Positions 43,540 through 52,450 of a DNA stretch of 64,000 nucleotides are shown piece by piece. The stretch lies in the NCBI GenBank assembly GCA_016721115.1, contig JADKIW010000001.1:1007501-1071500 (forward strand), written 5' to 3'. Source of the stretch: Candidatus Defluviilinea proxima (GTDB taxonomy: Bacteria > Chloroflexota > Anaerolineae > Anaerolineales > Villigracilaceae). The notes under the pieces were generated by a model. It saw nothing but the letters and a program-made list of their open reading frames with translations. It searched no databases and was not told the DNA's origin. Numbering within the stretch: position 1 is the stretch's first letter; every line of letters starts with the position of its first letter. The position numbers were made by a program, and so were the translations under genes.

Positions 43540-44484
43540 ATGGATACAAAATTTATAAAGTCATCGATGGAAAAGAAAAAAACACAACAGGCTGATATGC
43601 ACATTCCGCCGATTGCTGGAACCATGTTCAGTGTGACGATGGTGATCGCCATACTTGGAGCAATTTTTGGTGATGGCAAACTCAGTGATGCAGTGCTTGG
43701 TGCCTGGGTGCTCGGTTGGACACTGATCGGCTCGTACATTTTGTTTGCCTTGAAAGTGGCGAATCAATGGGAAAAGGCCGTGGTGCTGAGATTGGGAAAA
43801 TTCCATGGGTTGAAAGGTCCAGGATTGTTTTGGATCATCCCGCTGGTGGATACGGCTTCCTCATGGATCGATCATCGTGTGATCGTTACTTCGTTCTCAG
43901 CAGAAAAGACTCTGACGAAGGATACGGTTCCTGTTGATGTAGATGCTGTATTGTTCTGGGTTGTGTGGGATGGGGAGAAAGCTGCGCTCGAAGTGAAAGA
44001 TTATCAATCTGCGATCTCATGGTCAGCGCAAACCGCATTGCGGGACATTATTGGACGAATGATGCTGGCGGATATTCTTGTGGGACGCTCGGCGATTGAC
44101 GAAGAACTTCAGCACATCATTGATGAGCGTACAACGCCTTGGGGAATCACTGTGCAATCGGTCGAGATCCGTGACATTGTCATTCCGCAAGTGCTGGAAG
44201 ATGCCATGTCTCGGCAGGCACAGGCTGAGCGTGAACGCCAGGCACGCGTCATTCTCGGTGAGTCGGAAGAGCAAATTGCTGCATCGTTTTCAAAGGCTTC
44301 AGAAGCGTATATCAATAACCCCACAGCCTTGCACTTGCGCGCAATGAACATGCTCTTCGAAGGCTTGAAAGAAAAAGGCGCGCTTGTGATCGTGCCAAGT
44401 TCTGCAGTGGACACGATGAATCTCGGCAGTTTGAGTGGTATGGTCTCACTGGCACAGAACAATTTGCCGAAGCAAGAGTCGTGA
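43540..44484 (+). CDS. SPFH/band-7 membrane protein (slipin)
   Basis: A 314-aa protein with two N-terminal membrane helices, then an SPFH domain (NQWEKAVVLRLGKFHGLKGPG, VDAVLFWVVW) and a helical tail rich in Ala/Glu/Arg (AMSRQAQAERERQARVILGESE). Slipins organise membrane microdomains and often pair with NfeD proteases; no NfeD is present here. It lies 50 nt after the GntR gene. Confidence 0.93.
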   Translation: MDTKFIKSSMEKKKTQQADMHIPPIAGTMFSVTMVIAILGAIFGDGKLSDAVLGAWVLGWTLIGSYILFALKVANQWEKAVVLRLGKFHGLKGPGLFWIIPLVDTASSWIDHRVIVTSFSAEKTLTKDTVPVDVDAVLFWVVWDGEKAALEVKDYQSAISWSAQTALRDIIGRMMLADILVGRSAIDEELQHIIDERTTPWGITVQSVEIRDIVIPQVLEDAMSRQAQAERERQARVILGESEEQIAASFSKASEAYINNPTALHLRAMNMLFEGLKEKGALVIVPSSAVDTMNLGSLSGMVSLAQNNLPKQES

Positions 44485-44513
44485 TGAAAGAATATAAGTA
44501 ATAAGGAGAATGA

Positions 44514-45164
44514 ATGTCTACTCGTAATACTACTGTTATCGTTTTGATCCTGATCGTAGCCGCAGTGCTTGCAGGATTATTGCTCTGGAACAAACTTCCT
44601 GACCAAATGGCCTCACATTGGGACATCAATGACCAAGTGAATGGTTATATGCCCAAGTTCTGGGGTGTGTTTCTGATGCCGCTTATCGTGCTGGGAATGT
44701 CTGTGTTATTCCTTGTTACGCCAAACATTGATCCGCTCAAGGCAAACATCGCCCAATTTCGCGAAGCGTTCAACCTGTTCGTTATTTTGATCGTGGTGTT
44801 TATGCTTTACATTCACGGATTAACTTTAGCCTGGAGTCTCGGTTATACCGATTTCAAGATGAGCACATCCATGTTACCTGCGATGGGACTTCTCTTTGTG
44901 TTTATTGGCTTCATGCTTCGTAAGGCAAAGCGGAACTTCTTCATCGGCATCCGCACACCATGGACTTTGAGCAGTGACACTGTCTGGGACAAGACCCACC
45001 AGCTAGGTGCTGTGCTTTTCATGGCTTCTGGCGTGCTGACGTTTATCGGAGGAATTTTTGGTGGCGTAACGGCCTTTTGGTTCCTCTTTGTCCCACTAAT
45101 TGGGTCGACGATTTTTCTGCTCATCTACTCGTATGTGTTGTATCAAAGAGAATCAAAGGCATAA
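44514..45164 (+). CDS. SdpI-family integral membrane protein (DUF1648 + SdpI)
   Basis: A 216-aa protein with five to six helices. The N-terminus has the DUF1648 pattern (WNKLPDQMASHWDINDQVNGY) and the C-terminus the SdpI pattern (FFIGIRTPWTLSSDTVWDKTHQLGA). In Bacillus SdpI gives immunity to a killing peptide and recruits its repressor to the membrane. It starts 30 nt after the slipin. Confidence 0.93.
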   Translation: MSTRNTTVIVLILIVAAVLAGLLLWNKLPDQMASHWDINDQVNGYMPKFWGVFLMPLIVLGMSVLFLVTPNIDPLKANIAQFREAFNLFVILIVVFMLYIHGLTLAWSLGYTDFKMSTSMLPAMGLLFVFIGFMLRKAKRNFFIGIRTPWTLSSDTVWDKTHQLGAVLFMASGVLTFIGGIFGGVTAFWFLFVPLIGSTIFLLIYSYVLYQRESKA

Positions 45165-45168
45165 CCAA

Positions 45169-45197
45169 AAACGGAGCAGGCTCCCCCTGCTCCGTTT
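45169..45197 (+). terminator. Hairpin between the SdpI and CPBP genes
   Basis: A 12-bp stem AAACGGAGCAGG / CCTGCTCCGTTT. Its right arm runs into the parS-like site; the downstream T run is short, so termination may be partial. Confidence 0.6.
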
Positions 45198-45208
45198 CAC
45201 GTGAAACA
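45193..45208. other. parS-like centromere site
   Basis: CGTTTCACGTGAAACA matches 15 of 16 positions of the widely conserved chromosomal parS consensus TGTTTCACGTGAAACA, with a perfect 14-bp palindrome at 45194-45207. It is intergenic and about 18 kb from the DnaA-box cluster and 4-5 kb from dnaN, as expected for an origin-proximal ParB binding site. Confidence 0.8.
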
Positions 45209-45219
45209 AAAGAGACAAT

Positions 45220-46005
45220 ATGAAAACATTCATTAACTGGAAAATCTTTTTTATCTTATGGCTTGCGGCGATTCTCGCCACATTAGCTGTACTACCTTAT
45301 TCGCTGGAATTGCAATCGGGACTTATCACACAACTTGACCTACCCATATCACTTCCTGCGCTGATTGCACTTCAGACTCTTCAAACTGGCATTCTCTTTG
45401 CCGTCCTCATTTTCATTGGATTGATTCTGATGGAGCGCATCGGTCTTTCATCACCGATACTTGACTCAGTTGCGAGCGGCGAATCCTATGCTGACAAATT
45501 CTCTGCCATCCTGCCCATTAGTGTTGGACTTGGAATCGTCGCATCGCTCTTTATCATCGGTTTAGGTTTTATCTTTCAACCCATGTTGGTACAGGAACTT
45601 GGTGATAAAGCCAACGCGCTAAATCTAACTACACAACCCGCAGTGTGGAAAGGATTCCTTGCATCATTCTACGGCGGCATTGGCGAAGAGATTCTGTTGC
45701 GGCTGTTTGTCATGTCTTTGCTGGCGTGGCTTGGTTCATTCATCAGCAAGACATCCGAAGGCAAACCGACAAATACCATCTTTTGGGTTGCTAACATTCT
45801 CGCGGCAATTTTGTTCGGTCTTGGGCATTTGCCTGCTGTATCAACACTTGTTCCACTTACAACGCTTGTTGTGGTTCGTACCGTGGTGCTGAACGCAGTT
45901 GGCGGCGTCATCTTTGGCTGGCTCTATCAAACTCGCGGACTTGAATCTGCGATGATTGCGCATTTCTCTGCTGATATCGTCTTACATGTATTACTCGCTT
46001 TATAG
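45220..46005 (+). CDS. CPBP-family (CAAX-like) intramembrane metalloprotease
   Basis: A 261-aa protein with six to eight helices and the Abi/CPBP motifs: EEILLR (in GGIGEEILLRLF), FGLGHLP and AHFSAD, where the last differs from the common HFxxN. Members mature peptides or confer bacteriocin immunity. It belongs to the GntR operon, 55 nt after SdpI, across the hairpin and parS site. Confidence 0.9.
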   Translation: MKTFINWKIFFILWLAAILATLAVLPYSLELQSGLITQLDLPISLPALIALQTLQTGILFAVLIFIGLILMERIGLSSPILDSVASGESYADKFSAILPISVGLGIVASLFIIGLGFIFQPMLVQELGDKANALNLTTQPAVWKGFLASFYGGIGEEILLRLFVMSLLAWLGSFISKTSEGKPTNTIFWVANILAAILFGLGHLPAVSTLVPLTTLVVVRTVVLNAVGGVIFGWLYQTRGLESAMIAHFSADIVLHVLLAL

Positions 46006-46014
46006 GAGATTGAA

Positions 46015-46239
46015 ATGAACGATGAAATCAAAAAATGGGAATATCGTGTTCAAACGATTGGTAGCATGTTTGGAACAAAAGATGAAATCGTACAGTCTAC
46101 GTTGGATGAGTGGGGCGAAGAAGGGTGGGAAGTGATCAATGTGTTTACGCCTGAAGGTAGTGGCAAAATCACCATCGTTGCTAAACGACCTTTAACAGAA
46201 CAAGCACGTCGTGCACGGTCTATGCCTCAGATGGGATAA
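46015..46239 (+). CDS. DUF4177 family small protein
   Basis: A 74-aa protein: KKWEYRVQTIG, LDEWGEEGWEVINVFTPEGSGKITIVAKRP, the compact DUF4177 pattern. Function unknown in the family. Last gene of the GntR operon, 9 nt after the CPBP gene, with a good ribosome site (AGGAGATT) and a terminator after it. Confidence 0.85.
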   Translation: MNDEIKKWEYRVQTIGSMFGTKDEIVQSTLDEWGEEGWEVINVFTPEGSGKITIVAKRPLTEQARRARSMPQMG

Positions 46240-46287
46240 ACTTTGTCGTAGCTGTATCAAACAACAGATAAGTTCGAAACGTGTTTT

Positions 46288-46319
46288 ATATCCGCTCGTA
46301 AATGGGCGGATATTTTTAT
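46288..46319 (+). terminator. Terminator of the GntR operon
   Basis: ATATCCGC / GCGGATAT stem with a T-rich tail. Confidence 0.85.
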
Positions 46320-46330
46320 TTGCACAAAAC

Positions 46331-46364
46331 AGAACATATGTTCTATTTCCATTAACGATACAAT
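46331..46364 (+). promoter_or_regulatory. Palindrome of LexA type plus -10 box
   Basis: AGAACATATGTTCT (46331-46344) is a perfect palindrome with the GAAC-N4-GTTC core of Gram-positive-type LexA boxes. TACAAT (46359-46364) lies 15 bp further on and 6 nt before the ATG at 46371. The palindrome covers the -35 zone, as a repressor site would. Confidence 0.5.
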
Positions 46365-46370
46365 TGAAAC

Positions 46371-47822
46371 ATGCAAACAATACGCAATCCAATTTTGATT
46401 GTCATTATTCTATTGAGTCTTGCGCTTGGGTTGGCAACACTTACCCGTGGACAGGATTGGGGCGATGATTTTGCATCTTACATTATGCAGGCGCAAAGTG
46501 TTTCTAATGGCACGATACAAACGTTTATGCAACACAATGCATTTACCGTGAATAAATCTTTTGGATATATTGGGCCAATTGCTTATCCATGGGGATATCC
46601 ACTAATCCTTGTTCCCGCATATCTTTTACGCGGTGTACACCCCATTGTTTTGAAATTGCCCGCATTGTTCTTCTTCGCTGGTTTTTTAGTTTGTTTATAT
46701 TTTTGGATGAAGAGCCGCTTCACTCCGACCGAAAGCCTGCTCATTGTTTCCTTATTCGCTTTCAACCCGATGCTGATCGGCTTTCTCGATTACATTGTCT
46801 CTGATATACCCTTTCTGTTTTTCTCAACATTGACATTGTTGTTCCTATCAAGGGACAAACGATTCACAGTAGCTGGTTCCATCTGGATCGGACTCTCTAT
46901 TGGTTTTGCTTTCTTCATCCGCAAACAAGGGATATTACTTTTGCCTGGCTATATCGTAGCACTCACGTGGAATGCAAGAAAGAATAAGAGTGACCTGAAC
47001 AACATTAAGATGCTTGTTCAACATGTACTCGTTATTACGTTTACATTTGCGTTGGTGTGGTTGACCACGGCCTTGTTGTTTCCCGGTGAGGGCGGATCTT
47101 ATTTTGCGCAATACGGTGCATTTCAATTAAAGACTGTTATAGAGTTTGTCGGGCGGTATGCAGTTTTATTTAGTTCTTTTTTCGGTGACCATTGGGCTTG
47201 GCAAATATTGTATTGGGTCACTGTTATCTTCTTCTTGATCGGCGCATGGACAACATGGAAGGATGACAAGCACTTGCTCTTTTTCTTTGTTATCTGGATG
47301 CTCTTTCTTATCACCTGGCCCTTTTGGCAGGGAGAGAGGTTTATCTTTCCGTTGTTGCCCATATACGTGTATTTTGTGTTTTCGGGAATGAAGACATCGA
47401 TTGCCCGTCTGCCAATATCTCTTCGCAAAACCGGGACAACGATCTTTTATACTTTTTGGATTGTTGTGTCCGTTGTGTTCCTCTTTATATCAAGCGTAGG
47501 TGCATACACAAACCTGCGAGCAAACAGGGATAGCGCTGGTCCGTTCGATGCATACAGCGATGAAATGTTCAACTTCATCAGAGACAATACATCGCCTGAC
47601 AGCGTCGTTGTTTTCTTCAAGCCACGCGCCATGAGTTTGTTCACGGGGCGATATTCCATGCGAGTGATCGAATGTCGTTACCTGCGTGATGGAGACTATG
47701 TATCCCTTCATAAAAAATGGGACAATAGCCAAATCTTGCCCGATCAAATAGATGAGTGTGGGATTCCTCTAAAGAACGTTTACGAAAACCGAAGATTTAT
47801 TGTTTACGAAATATTGAAATAA
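46371..47822 (+). CDS. GT-C glycosyltransferase (ArnT/PMT-like, family 39 type)
   Basis: A 483-aa integral membrane protein with about ten helices. The first outward loop carries GQDWGDDFASYIMQAQS, matching the D-D/E catalytic motif of polyprenyl-phosphate-sugar GT-C enzymes; YPWGYPLILVP follows. The C-terminal region is soluble. It would transfer a sugar from a lipid carrier to an envelope acceptor, which cannot be named. Single gene with a leaderless-type start. Confidence 0.88.
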   Translation: MQTIRNPILIVIILLSLALGLATLTRGQDWGDDFASYIMQAQSVSNGTIQTFMQHNAFTVNKSFGYIGPIAYPWGYPLILVPAYLLRGVHPIVLKLPALFFFAGFLVCLYFWMKSRFTPTESLLIVSLFAFNPMLIGFLDYIVSDIPFLFFSTLTLLFLSRDKRFTVAGSIWIGLSIGFAFFIRKQGILLLPGYIVALTWNARKNKSDLNNIKMLVQHVLVITFTFALVWLTTALLFPGEGGSYFAQYGAFQLKTVIEFVGRYAVLFSSFFGDHWAWQILYWVTVIFFLIGAWTTWKDDKHLLFFFVIWMLFLITWPFWQGERFIFPLLPIYVYFVFSGMKTSIARLPISLRKTGTTIFYTFWIVVSVVFLFISSVGAYTNLRANRDSAGPFDAYSDEMFNFIRDNTSPDSVVVFFKPRAMSLFTGRYSMRVIECRYLRDGDYVSLHKKWDNSQILPDQIDECGIPLKNVYENRRFIVYEILK

Positions 47823-47831
47823 AACTGATAC

Positions 47832-47860
47832 TTGAATATTGTCCCTAAAATCGGTAGACT
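47832..47860 (+). promoter_or_regulatory. Promoter of the GAF histidine kinase, leaderless
   Basis: TTGAAT (47832-47837), 17 bp, TAGACT (47855-47860), then exactly 6 nt to ATG 47867. Confidence 0.75.
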
Positions 47861-47866
47861 ATATCC

Positions 47867-49114
47867 ATGAATACAAACACTGGAAAACTTCGCGATTTGG
47901 AAGGGCGGCAGAATCAATTATTACGTCTTGTGGAATTGAGTGTCACGCTCAACTCCACACTTGACCTCGACCAATTGCTTCAGCAAATCACCGCCACCGC
48001 AACGGAACTTCTCGATTGTGAAGCGTCATCTATCTTGTTGTATGACGAAAAGAATCCGCGTTTGTATTTTGCCGCAGCCACGGGTTCAGACCCGGCGGAG
48101 CTGGCAAAGATCCCTGTGCCTATCGAGAACAGTCTGGCAGGGACGATCTTCCGTACGAATCAGCCGATGATCCTAAATAACGTGGAGCAGGACCCGCGCC
48201 ATTATTCCCTCGTTTCCGATCAAGTCAAATTCCAAACACGGACGTTGCTCGGTGTTCCCATGCCTATAAAAGATCGGACGATGGGCGTGTTGGAAGCGAT
48301 CAATAAACGTGAAGGTGAATTCACAGACCGCGATGTAGCGATCCTTTCCGTCACTGCCGCGCATGCTGCCATTGCGATTAATAACGCGCGGTTATTACGC
48401 CAAACAAAACTGGCTTTGGAAAAGGTCAGGGAAACCAATAACATCAAGAGCAACTTCCTTGCTTTAGCTTCACACGAACTGCGGACCCCATTAGGTATCA
48501 TTATCGGGTATGCGACCTTTTTACAGCAGGATGCCCAAGGCGAACTTTCTGATCACGCGCAACAAGTGCTGAATGCGGCATCACAGATGCGGTCGTTGCT
48601 CGACCAAATGAATAACCTGACTCTCTTGCAAGCAGACGAGATGCAGTTACGCCCGCAAAAGATTTCTATTCAGGATGTTTTGAATTTCGCCTGTGATGAG
48701 ATTTTGTATTCTGCCGCAAGACGTAATCTGGAATTGACCTATGCTTTCGGCGATGATCCCATCTACGTGAACGTGGATCAGGAAAAGACAACATTGGCAT
48801 TTGTAAATCTGTTGAACAACGCCATCCGCTTTTCGCCTGAAGGGAAAGCGATCGTTATTGGCGCAGTGCAACAAGGTGACAAAGTTATGGCTTGGGTACA
48901 AGATAATGGCATCGGCATTCCCACGGACAAACTACAAAAAGTGTTCGAAGAGTTCTATCAAATCGAACCTCCTAACACACGTCACTATGGCGGCCTTGGC
49001 ATTGGTCTCACCATCGCAAAAGGTCTGATCGAAGTACAAGGTGGAAAGATCTGGGCCGAGTCTGAAGGTCTTGGTACAGGGACAACCCTCAAGGTTATAT
49101 TGCCAAAAGCGTAG
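47867..49114 (+). CDS. Cytoplasmic GAF-domain sensor histidine kinase
   Basis: A 415-aa kinase with no membrane helix. GAF domain about 25-175, HisKA with phospho-acceptor His in LASHELRTPLG (about 203), and HATPase with N box LLNNAIRFS, G1 DNGIGIP and G2 GGLGIGLTIA. No response regulator is adjacent; the orphan NarL and PhoB-like regulators at 8187 and 9575 are possible partners (inference). A terminator follows. Confidence 0.95.
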   Translation: MNTNTGKLRDLEGRQNQLLRLVELSVTLNSTLDLDQLLQQITATATELLDCEASSILLYDEKNPRLYFAAATGSDPAELAKIPVPIENSLAGTIFRTNQPMILNNVEQDPRHYSLVSDQVKFQTRTLLGVPMPIKDRTMGVLEAINKREGEFTDRDVAILSVTAAHAAIAINNARLLRQTKLALEKVRETNNIKSNFLALASHELRTPLGIIIGYATFLQQDAQGELSDHAQQVLNAASQMRSLLDQMNNLTLLQADEMQLRPQKISIQDVLNFACDEILYSAARRNLELTYAFGDDPIYVNVDQEKTTLAFVNLLNNAIRFSPEGKAIVIGAVQQGDKVMAWVQDNGIGIPTDKLQKVFEEFYQIEPPNTRHYGGLGIGLTIAKGLIEVQGGKIWAESEGLGTGTTLKVILPKA

Positions 49115-49138
49115 AGAACTAGTTACAGCACAAATCAA

Positions 49139-49174
49139 AAGCGCCCTGTCTTTACGACAAGGCGCTTCTTCTTT
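49139..49174. terminator. Terminator between the kinase gene and dnaN
   Basis: AAGCGCC..TGTC / GACA..GGCGCTT stem-loop with a T-rich tail, between convergent genes. Confidence 0.85.
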
Positions 49175-49200
49175 TGACTAACAGACTAACGACTAGTGGA

Positions 49201-50334
49201 CTAACCTAGATGCATCGGCATGATCACGTGCAGGTAATCATCCTCACCTACAGGTTTGACCACACCTGGCGCATTCGGCGCGGACGTTTCCAGCGCAACG
49301 TTGGGGGTTCGAATCACTTCCAACGCTTCGCGCAAGAACTTCACGTTGAACGCGATCAGCAACCCGCCGCCATCCACTGTTGCTTCGACGATGGTTTCGT
49401 TCTTGCCGGTCTCTTCGGATGTAGCAGAGATTTCTACTTCGCTGGGTTGTAATTCGCCCTGCGCGCTCTTGATATTGAAACGTGCCACATTCGAGCCTTC
49501 GCGCGCAAAGATCTCAGCCTGCTTGCATGCTTTCAGCAACGAAGCGGTTGAGACCAAAGTGCGTGACTTGTAAGAGCGAGGGATGATCTGATTGAAATCA
49601 GGGAATGTACCATCGATCAACTGTGACACAACTTCCACATCTTTCACGCGGAAGACCACCTGACCACGTCCCTTGGGTAACACCATGTAGATCGGCTCTT
49701 CGCCATCACCGGCCACGCGTGCCAATTCTTTCAAAGCTTGAGCTGGGATGATCGCCGAAACCGGAGCAGGCACGGGCGTGGAAAGAACCGCTTTTCGGAC
49801 GGAGAGTCTAAATCCGTCTGCGGCGGCCATTGTCAACTTGTCTTTTTCTACTTGCACGAGTACACCCATCAACACAGGGCGTGCCTCATCGGTTGATGCG
49901 GCGAACACCACCTGATGGATCATCTCGCGAAAGTCACCAGAATTGATTTGCACCGCACCATCGAGATCAGGCACGGGCAACGGCGGGAATTCTTGTGCAT
50001 CAATGCACTTGATATCGTTTGTGGATGTACCACCGCGCACATTCAAGGTTTGTGTCTTTACATCGAGCTTCAACATCACCTGATCGCTCGGCAGTGTGCT
50101 CACCAGGTCGTTGAACGTACGCGAAGGCACGGTCGTTGAACCTTCCTCGTCAATACGGGCGGGAATCCAGCAGGTGATTCCCAATTCAAGGTTCGTGGCC
50201 GAGAGGCGCAGGCGTCCCTCGTCTGATGCGATCAACACATTCGCCAACACAGGCAATGTACTGCGCGGCGAGACGGCTTTTGAAACGGTTCCCAAACCAC
50301 GGGCTAAATTTTCTTGAAGGACAGTCACTTTCAT
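49201..50334 (-). CDS. dnaN: DNA polymerase III sliding clamp (beta subunit)
   Basis: A 377-aa clamp with three clamp domains: MKVTVLQENLARGLGTVSKAV start, LPVLANVLIASDEGRLRLSATNLELGI, the domain-2 DGFRLSVRKA and the C-terminal VMPMHLG that shapes the ligand cleft. Full length. It is not next to dnaA or recF here; the neighbours are a histidine kinase and a DUF5671 gene. GGAGACG precedes the ATG. Confidence 0.98.
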   Translation of the reverse strand: MKVTVLQENLARGLGTVSKAVSPRSTLPVLANVLIASDEGRLRLSATNLELGITCWIPARIDEEGSTTVPSRTFNDLVSTLPSDQVMLKLDVKTQTLNVRGGTSTNDIKCIDAQEFPPLPVPDLDGAVQINSGDFREMIHQVVFAASTDEARPVLMGVLVQVEKDKLTMAAADGFRLSVRKAVLSTPVPAPVSAIIPAQALKELARVAGDGEEPIYMVLPKGRGQVVFRVKDVEVVSQLIDGTFPDFNQIIPRSYKSRTLVSTASLLKACKQAEIFAREGSNVARFNIKSAQGELQPSEVEISATSEETGKNETIVEATVDGGGLLIAFNVKFLREALEVIRTPNVALETSAPNAPGVVKPVGEDDYLHVIMPMHLG

Positions 50335-50385
50335 GGTGCGTCTCCTCGTTAATGAATAACCCTCTTATTTTACATCATTAAAACA

Positions 50386-50454
50386 AGTAGGTCACGCTTC
50401 GGTGGTTGAGTAGTGGCGCAAAGCGCCACATACCGAAACCAAGCGTGACCTACT
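50386..50454. repeat. Nested palindrome upstream of dnaN
   Basis: Outer arms AGTAGGTCACGCTT (50386-50399) and AAGCGTGACCTACT (50441-50454) enclose an inner dyad TGGCGC / GCGCCA. The whole 69-bp unit could extrude as a cruciform and resembles a MITE-like dispersed repeat. It separates dnaN from the DUF5671 gene. Confidence 0.65.
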
Positions 50455-50458
50455 GAAT

Positions 50459-52351
50459 TTAGAACCCAGTAACCAGCGAAATCCCAAATACCAGCAACAG
50501 GAATAACAGTTGCAATGTGAACAACGCCGCGAACACATATACCACTATTACCCACCCTGAACGCGTTTGTTTCTTTATTTGGACTTCCTGCCCCTCGGCC
50601 ATTCTCTGCGCTGATTCTGCCGCCTGCGCCGCATCCTCTGCCCACACGAGATTCTGCGCTTCATTCTGGACGATGATCCTGTTCCCGCTAAATGACCTGA
50701 TCCACGCTGGGGCATCTACTGTCACCGCACCGCTCACGATCATTGCGCTGAAAGTCCCTTCCGGTTGTTTGTCAGGAGTTGTGACCGTCACCTGAACTTT
50801 CGCTCCAGATTTTATCAACGCGGCTTTGATCGCATCCACGATCCCATTCCCTGAGTCGACGATCAATACCGAGAATGCACTTTGTTTTTCAGCCAACGTA
50901 TTCGCTGTGGATGTGCCATCTGCTCGCAAAACATTCCAGTGATAGATGAGTACCACGACGAACAGGAACAACACCTGAATAAGATTGAGCAGTGTGTTTA
51001 GGAAATCACTTCCTGTGTTACCGGTTAACACAACGCGGATGAGTTGATAGACTAAACCCACCGCTGTGCCCATCCCGCCAATGACAGAGGTAAACAACGC
51101 AAGATATAAATAAGTCTTGCGAAGCACTGACCTCCGCGCGTGATCGCCCAATTCACCTTGTGCCAAAGCTTCAGCTTGCATGGGCCGCCAGGTTAGCAAC
51201 CAAAGCGGTAAGCCAACCACCAACATCGAAATGGCAAAAGCCAATCCAGAGCGGGCTCCAGCGCTTATCAAATAGGACTCGCTGGTTGTCATGTCGATGA
51301 TGAACGCGAGCAGGGTTGCAACGCCGATGAACGAAACGACCAACCCAATAAACGCAAGGATGTAGTTATACAAGCGCTTCATCCCTGACTGACGAACCTT
51401 ATCACCAACCGCTTCGATGTGACGGTTCAGCCAATATCCATAGTATGCCCAGATCATTCCTAGCGGCACACCGACCGAGATGGGTCCACCAAGTTGTTGC
51501 ACGAAGTATTGTGCGGTCCAATCTGCGCCGAACAAGCGTGTGACAATGGTATCTACCACCAGCACCGATGTGGTTACAACGGTGATGACACCACCCAGGG
51601 CAAGGACGTAGAGAATGCCGAGGCGTAGGTTCGAGCCCATTTCCGCTGGATCAGCCAACGAGTCCTGAATGATGCGCCACGAGTACACCCACACCGGAGT
51701 GCCAACGAGGAGCAAGGCAGTTCCGTTGACGACCACCTCACGTCCCATCTCTCCCAAAATATCACCGGGGATGTAAAAGAGGAAACGCAAAATTTGTTGT
51801 GCACCAAAGATTGTCATCAACAGGCCATAGAGCATCCAAATGTAGCGATATAAACGGCGAACTTCAGAGAAGTTCTTTTTATCTTGTAGTGTTGTCCATT
51901 CACCGCGCAGAACATTCCAGAAATAGGCCGCGACCACCAGATTCATGAGAATGGCGATCAGGTTATCGGCGAGAGTCTGTTCACGGAAGATGCTAAAGGC
52001 GCGCGCTATACCAAGCCCTGTACTTTGCACGAGAGCACGGTCGATGAACGACAAAAAGTTTTGTACAACGGGAATGAGGGTGCCAAGCAATATGGCATAC
52101 AGAAAGACCGCGCGAATGGCGGCTTCTTTCTCTTCCTCTTCACGCGCAGAGACGCGTTGCGCCCACAGCCAATGAATAAGGAAGATAGGTACACCTACAA
52201 GGATCAATGCCAACGCTGTTGCTAACGCATCGGCCCCACCTGAAATCGTTTGATCCACAATCGAGCGAAGCAAACCGACCAGCCCCCACACAACGATCTC
52301 AATGCTGATGAACGCAACGAGGTAAAAGTAAAGACGACGAATAGATTTCAT
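50459..52351 (-). CDS. DUF5671-repeat integral membrane protein
   Basis: A 630-aa protein with about a dozen helices, built from at least three similar units, each opening RRLYxYxxxxxGL (IRRLYFYLVAFISIE, VRRLYRYIWMLYGLL, MKRLYNYILAFIGLV) as in DUF5671. A soluble segment at about 490-570 may be a Rossmann-like or receiver-like fold (SVLIVDSGNGIVDAIKAAL), then one last helix. Function unknown. ATG 52351 follows AAGGAA. Confidence 0.85.
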   Translation of the reverse strand: MKSIRRLYFYLVAFISIEIVVWGLVGLLRSIVDQTISGGADALATALALILVGVPIFLIHWLWAQRVSAREEEEKEAAIRAVFLYAILLGTLIPVVQNFLSFIDRALVQSTGLGIARAFSIFREQTLADNLIAILMNLVVAAYFWNVLRGEWTTLQDKKNFSEVRRLYRYIWMLYGLLMTIFGAQQILRFLFYIPGDILGEMGREVVVNGTALLLVGTPVWVYSWRIIQDSLADPAEMGSNLRLGILYVLALGGVITVVTTSVLVVDTIVTRLFGADWTAQYFVQQLGGPISVGVPLGMIWAYYGYWLNRHIEAVGDKVRQSGMKRLYNYILAFIGLVVSFIGVATLLAFIIDMTTSESYLISAGARSGLAFAISMLVVGLPLWLLTWRPMQAEALAQGELGDHARRSVLRKTYLYLALFTSVIGGMGTAVGLVYQLIRVVLTGNTGSDFLNTLLNLIQVLFLFVVVLIYHWNVLRADGTSTANTLAEKQSAFSVLIVDSGNGIVDAIKAALIKSGAKVQVTVTTPDKQPEGTFSAMIVSGAVTVDAPAWIRSFSGNRIIVQNEAQNLVWAEDAAQAAESAQRMAEGQEVQIKKQTRSGWVIVVYVFAALFTLQLLFLLLVFGISLVTGF

Positions 52352-52450
52352 AATATTTTTCCTTCCGCCCTGAGCGGAGCGTAGCACAGTCGAAGGGCAT
52401 CAACTATGTTCATGGCGTTACGAGTGCCATTTACTCCGCTCAGCGCGGAA

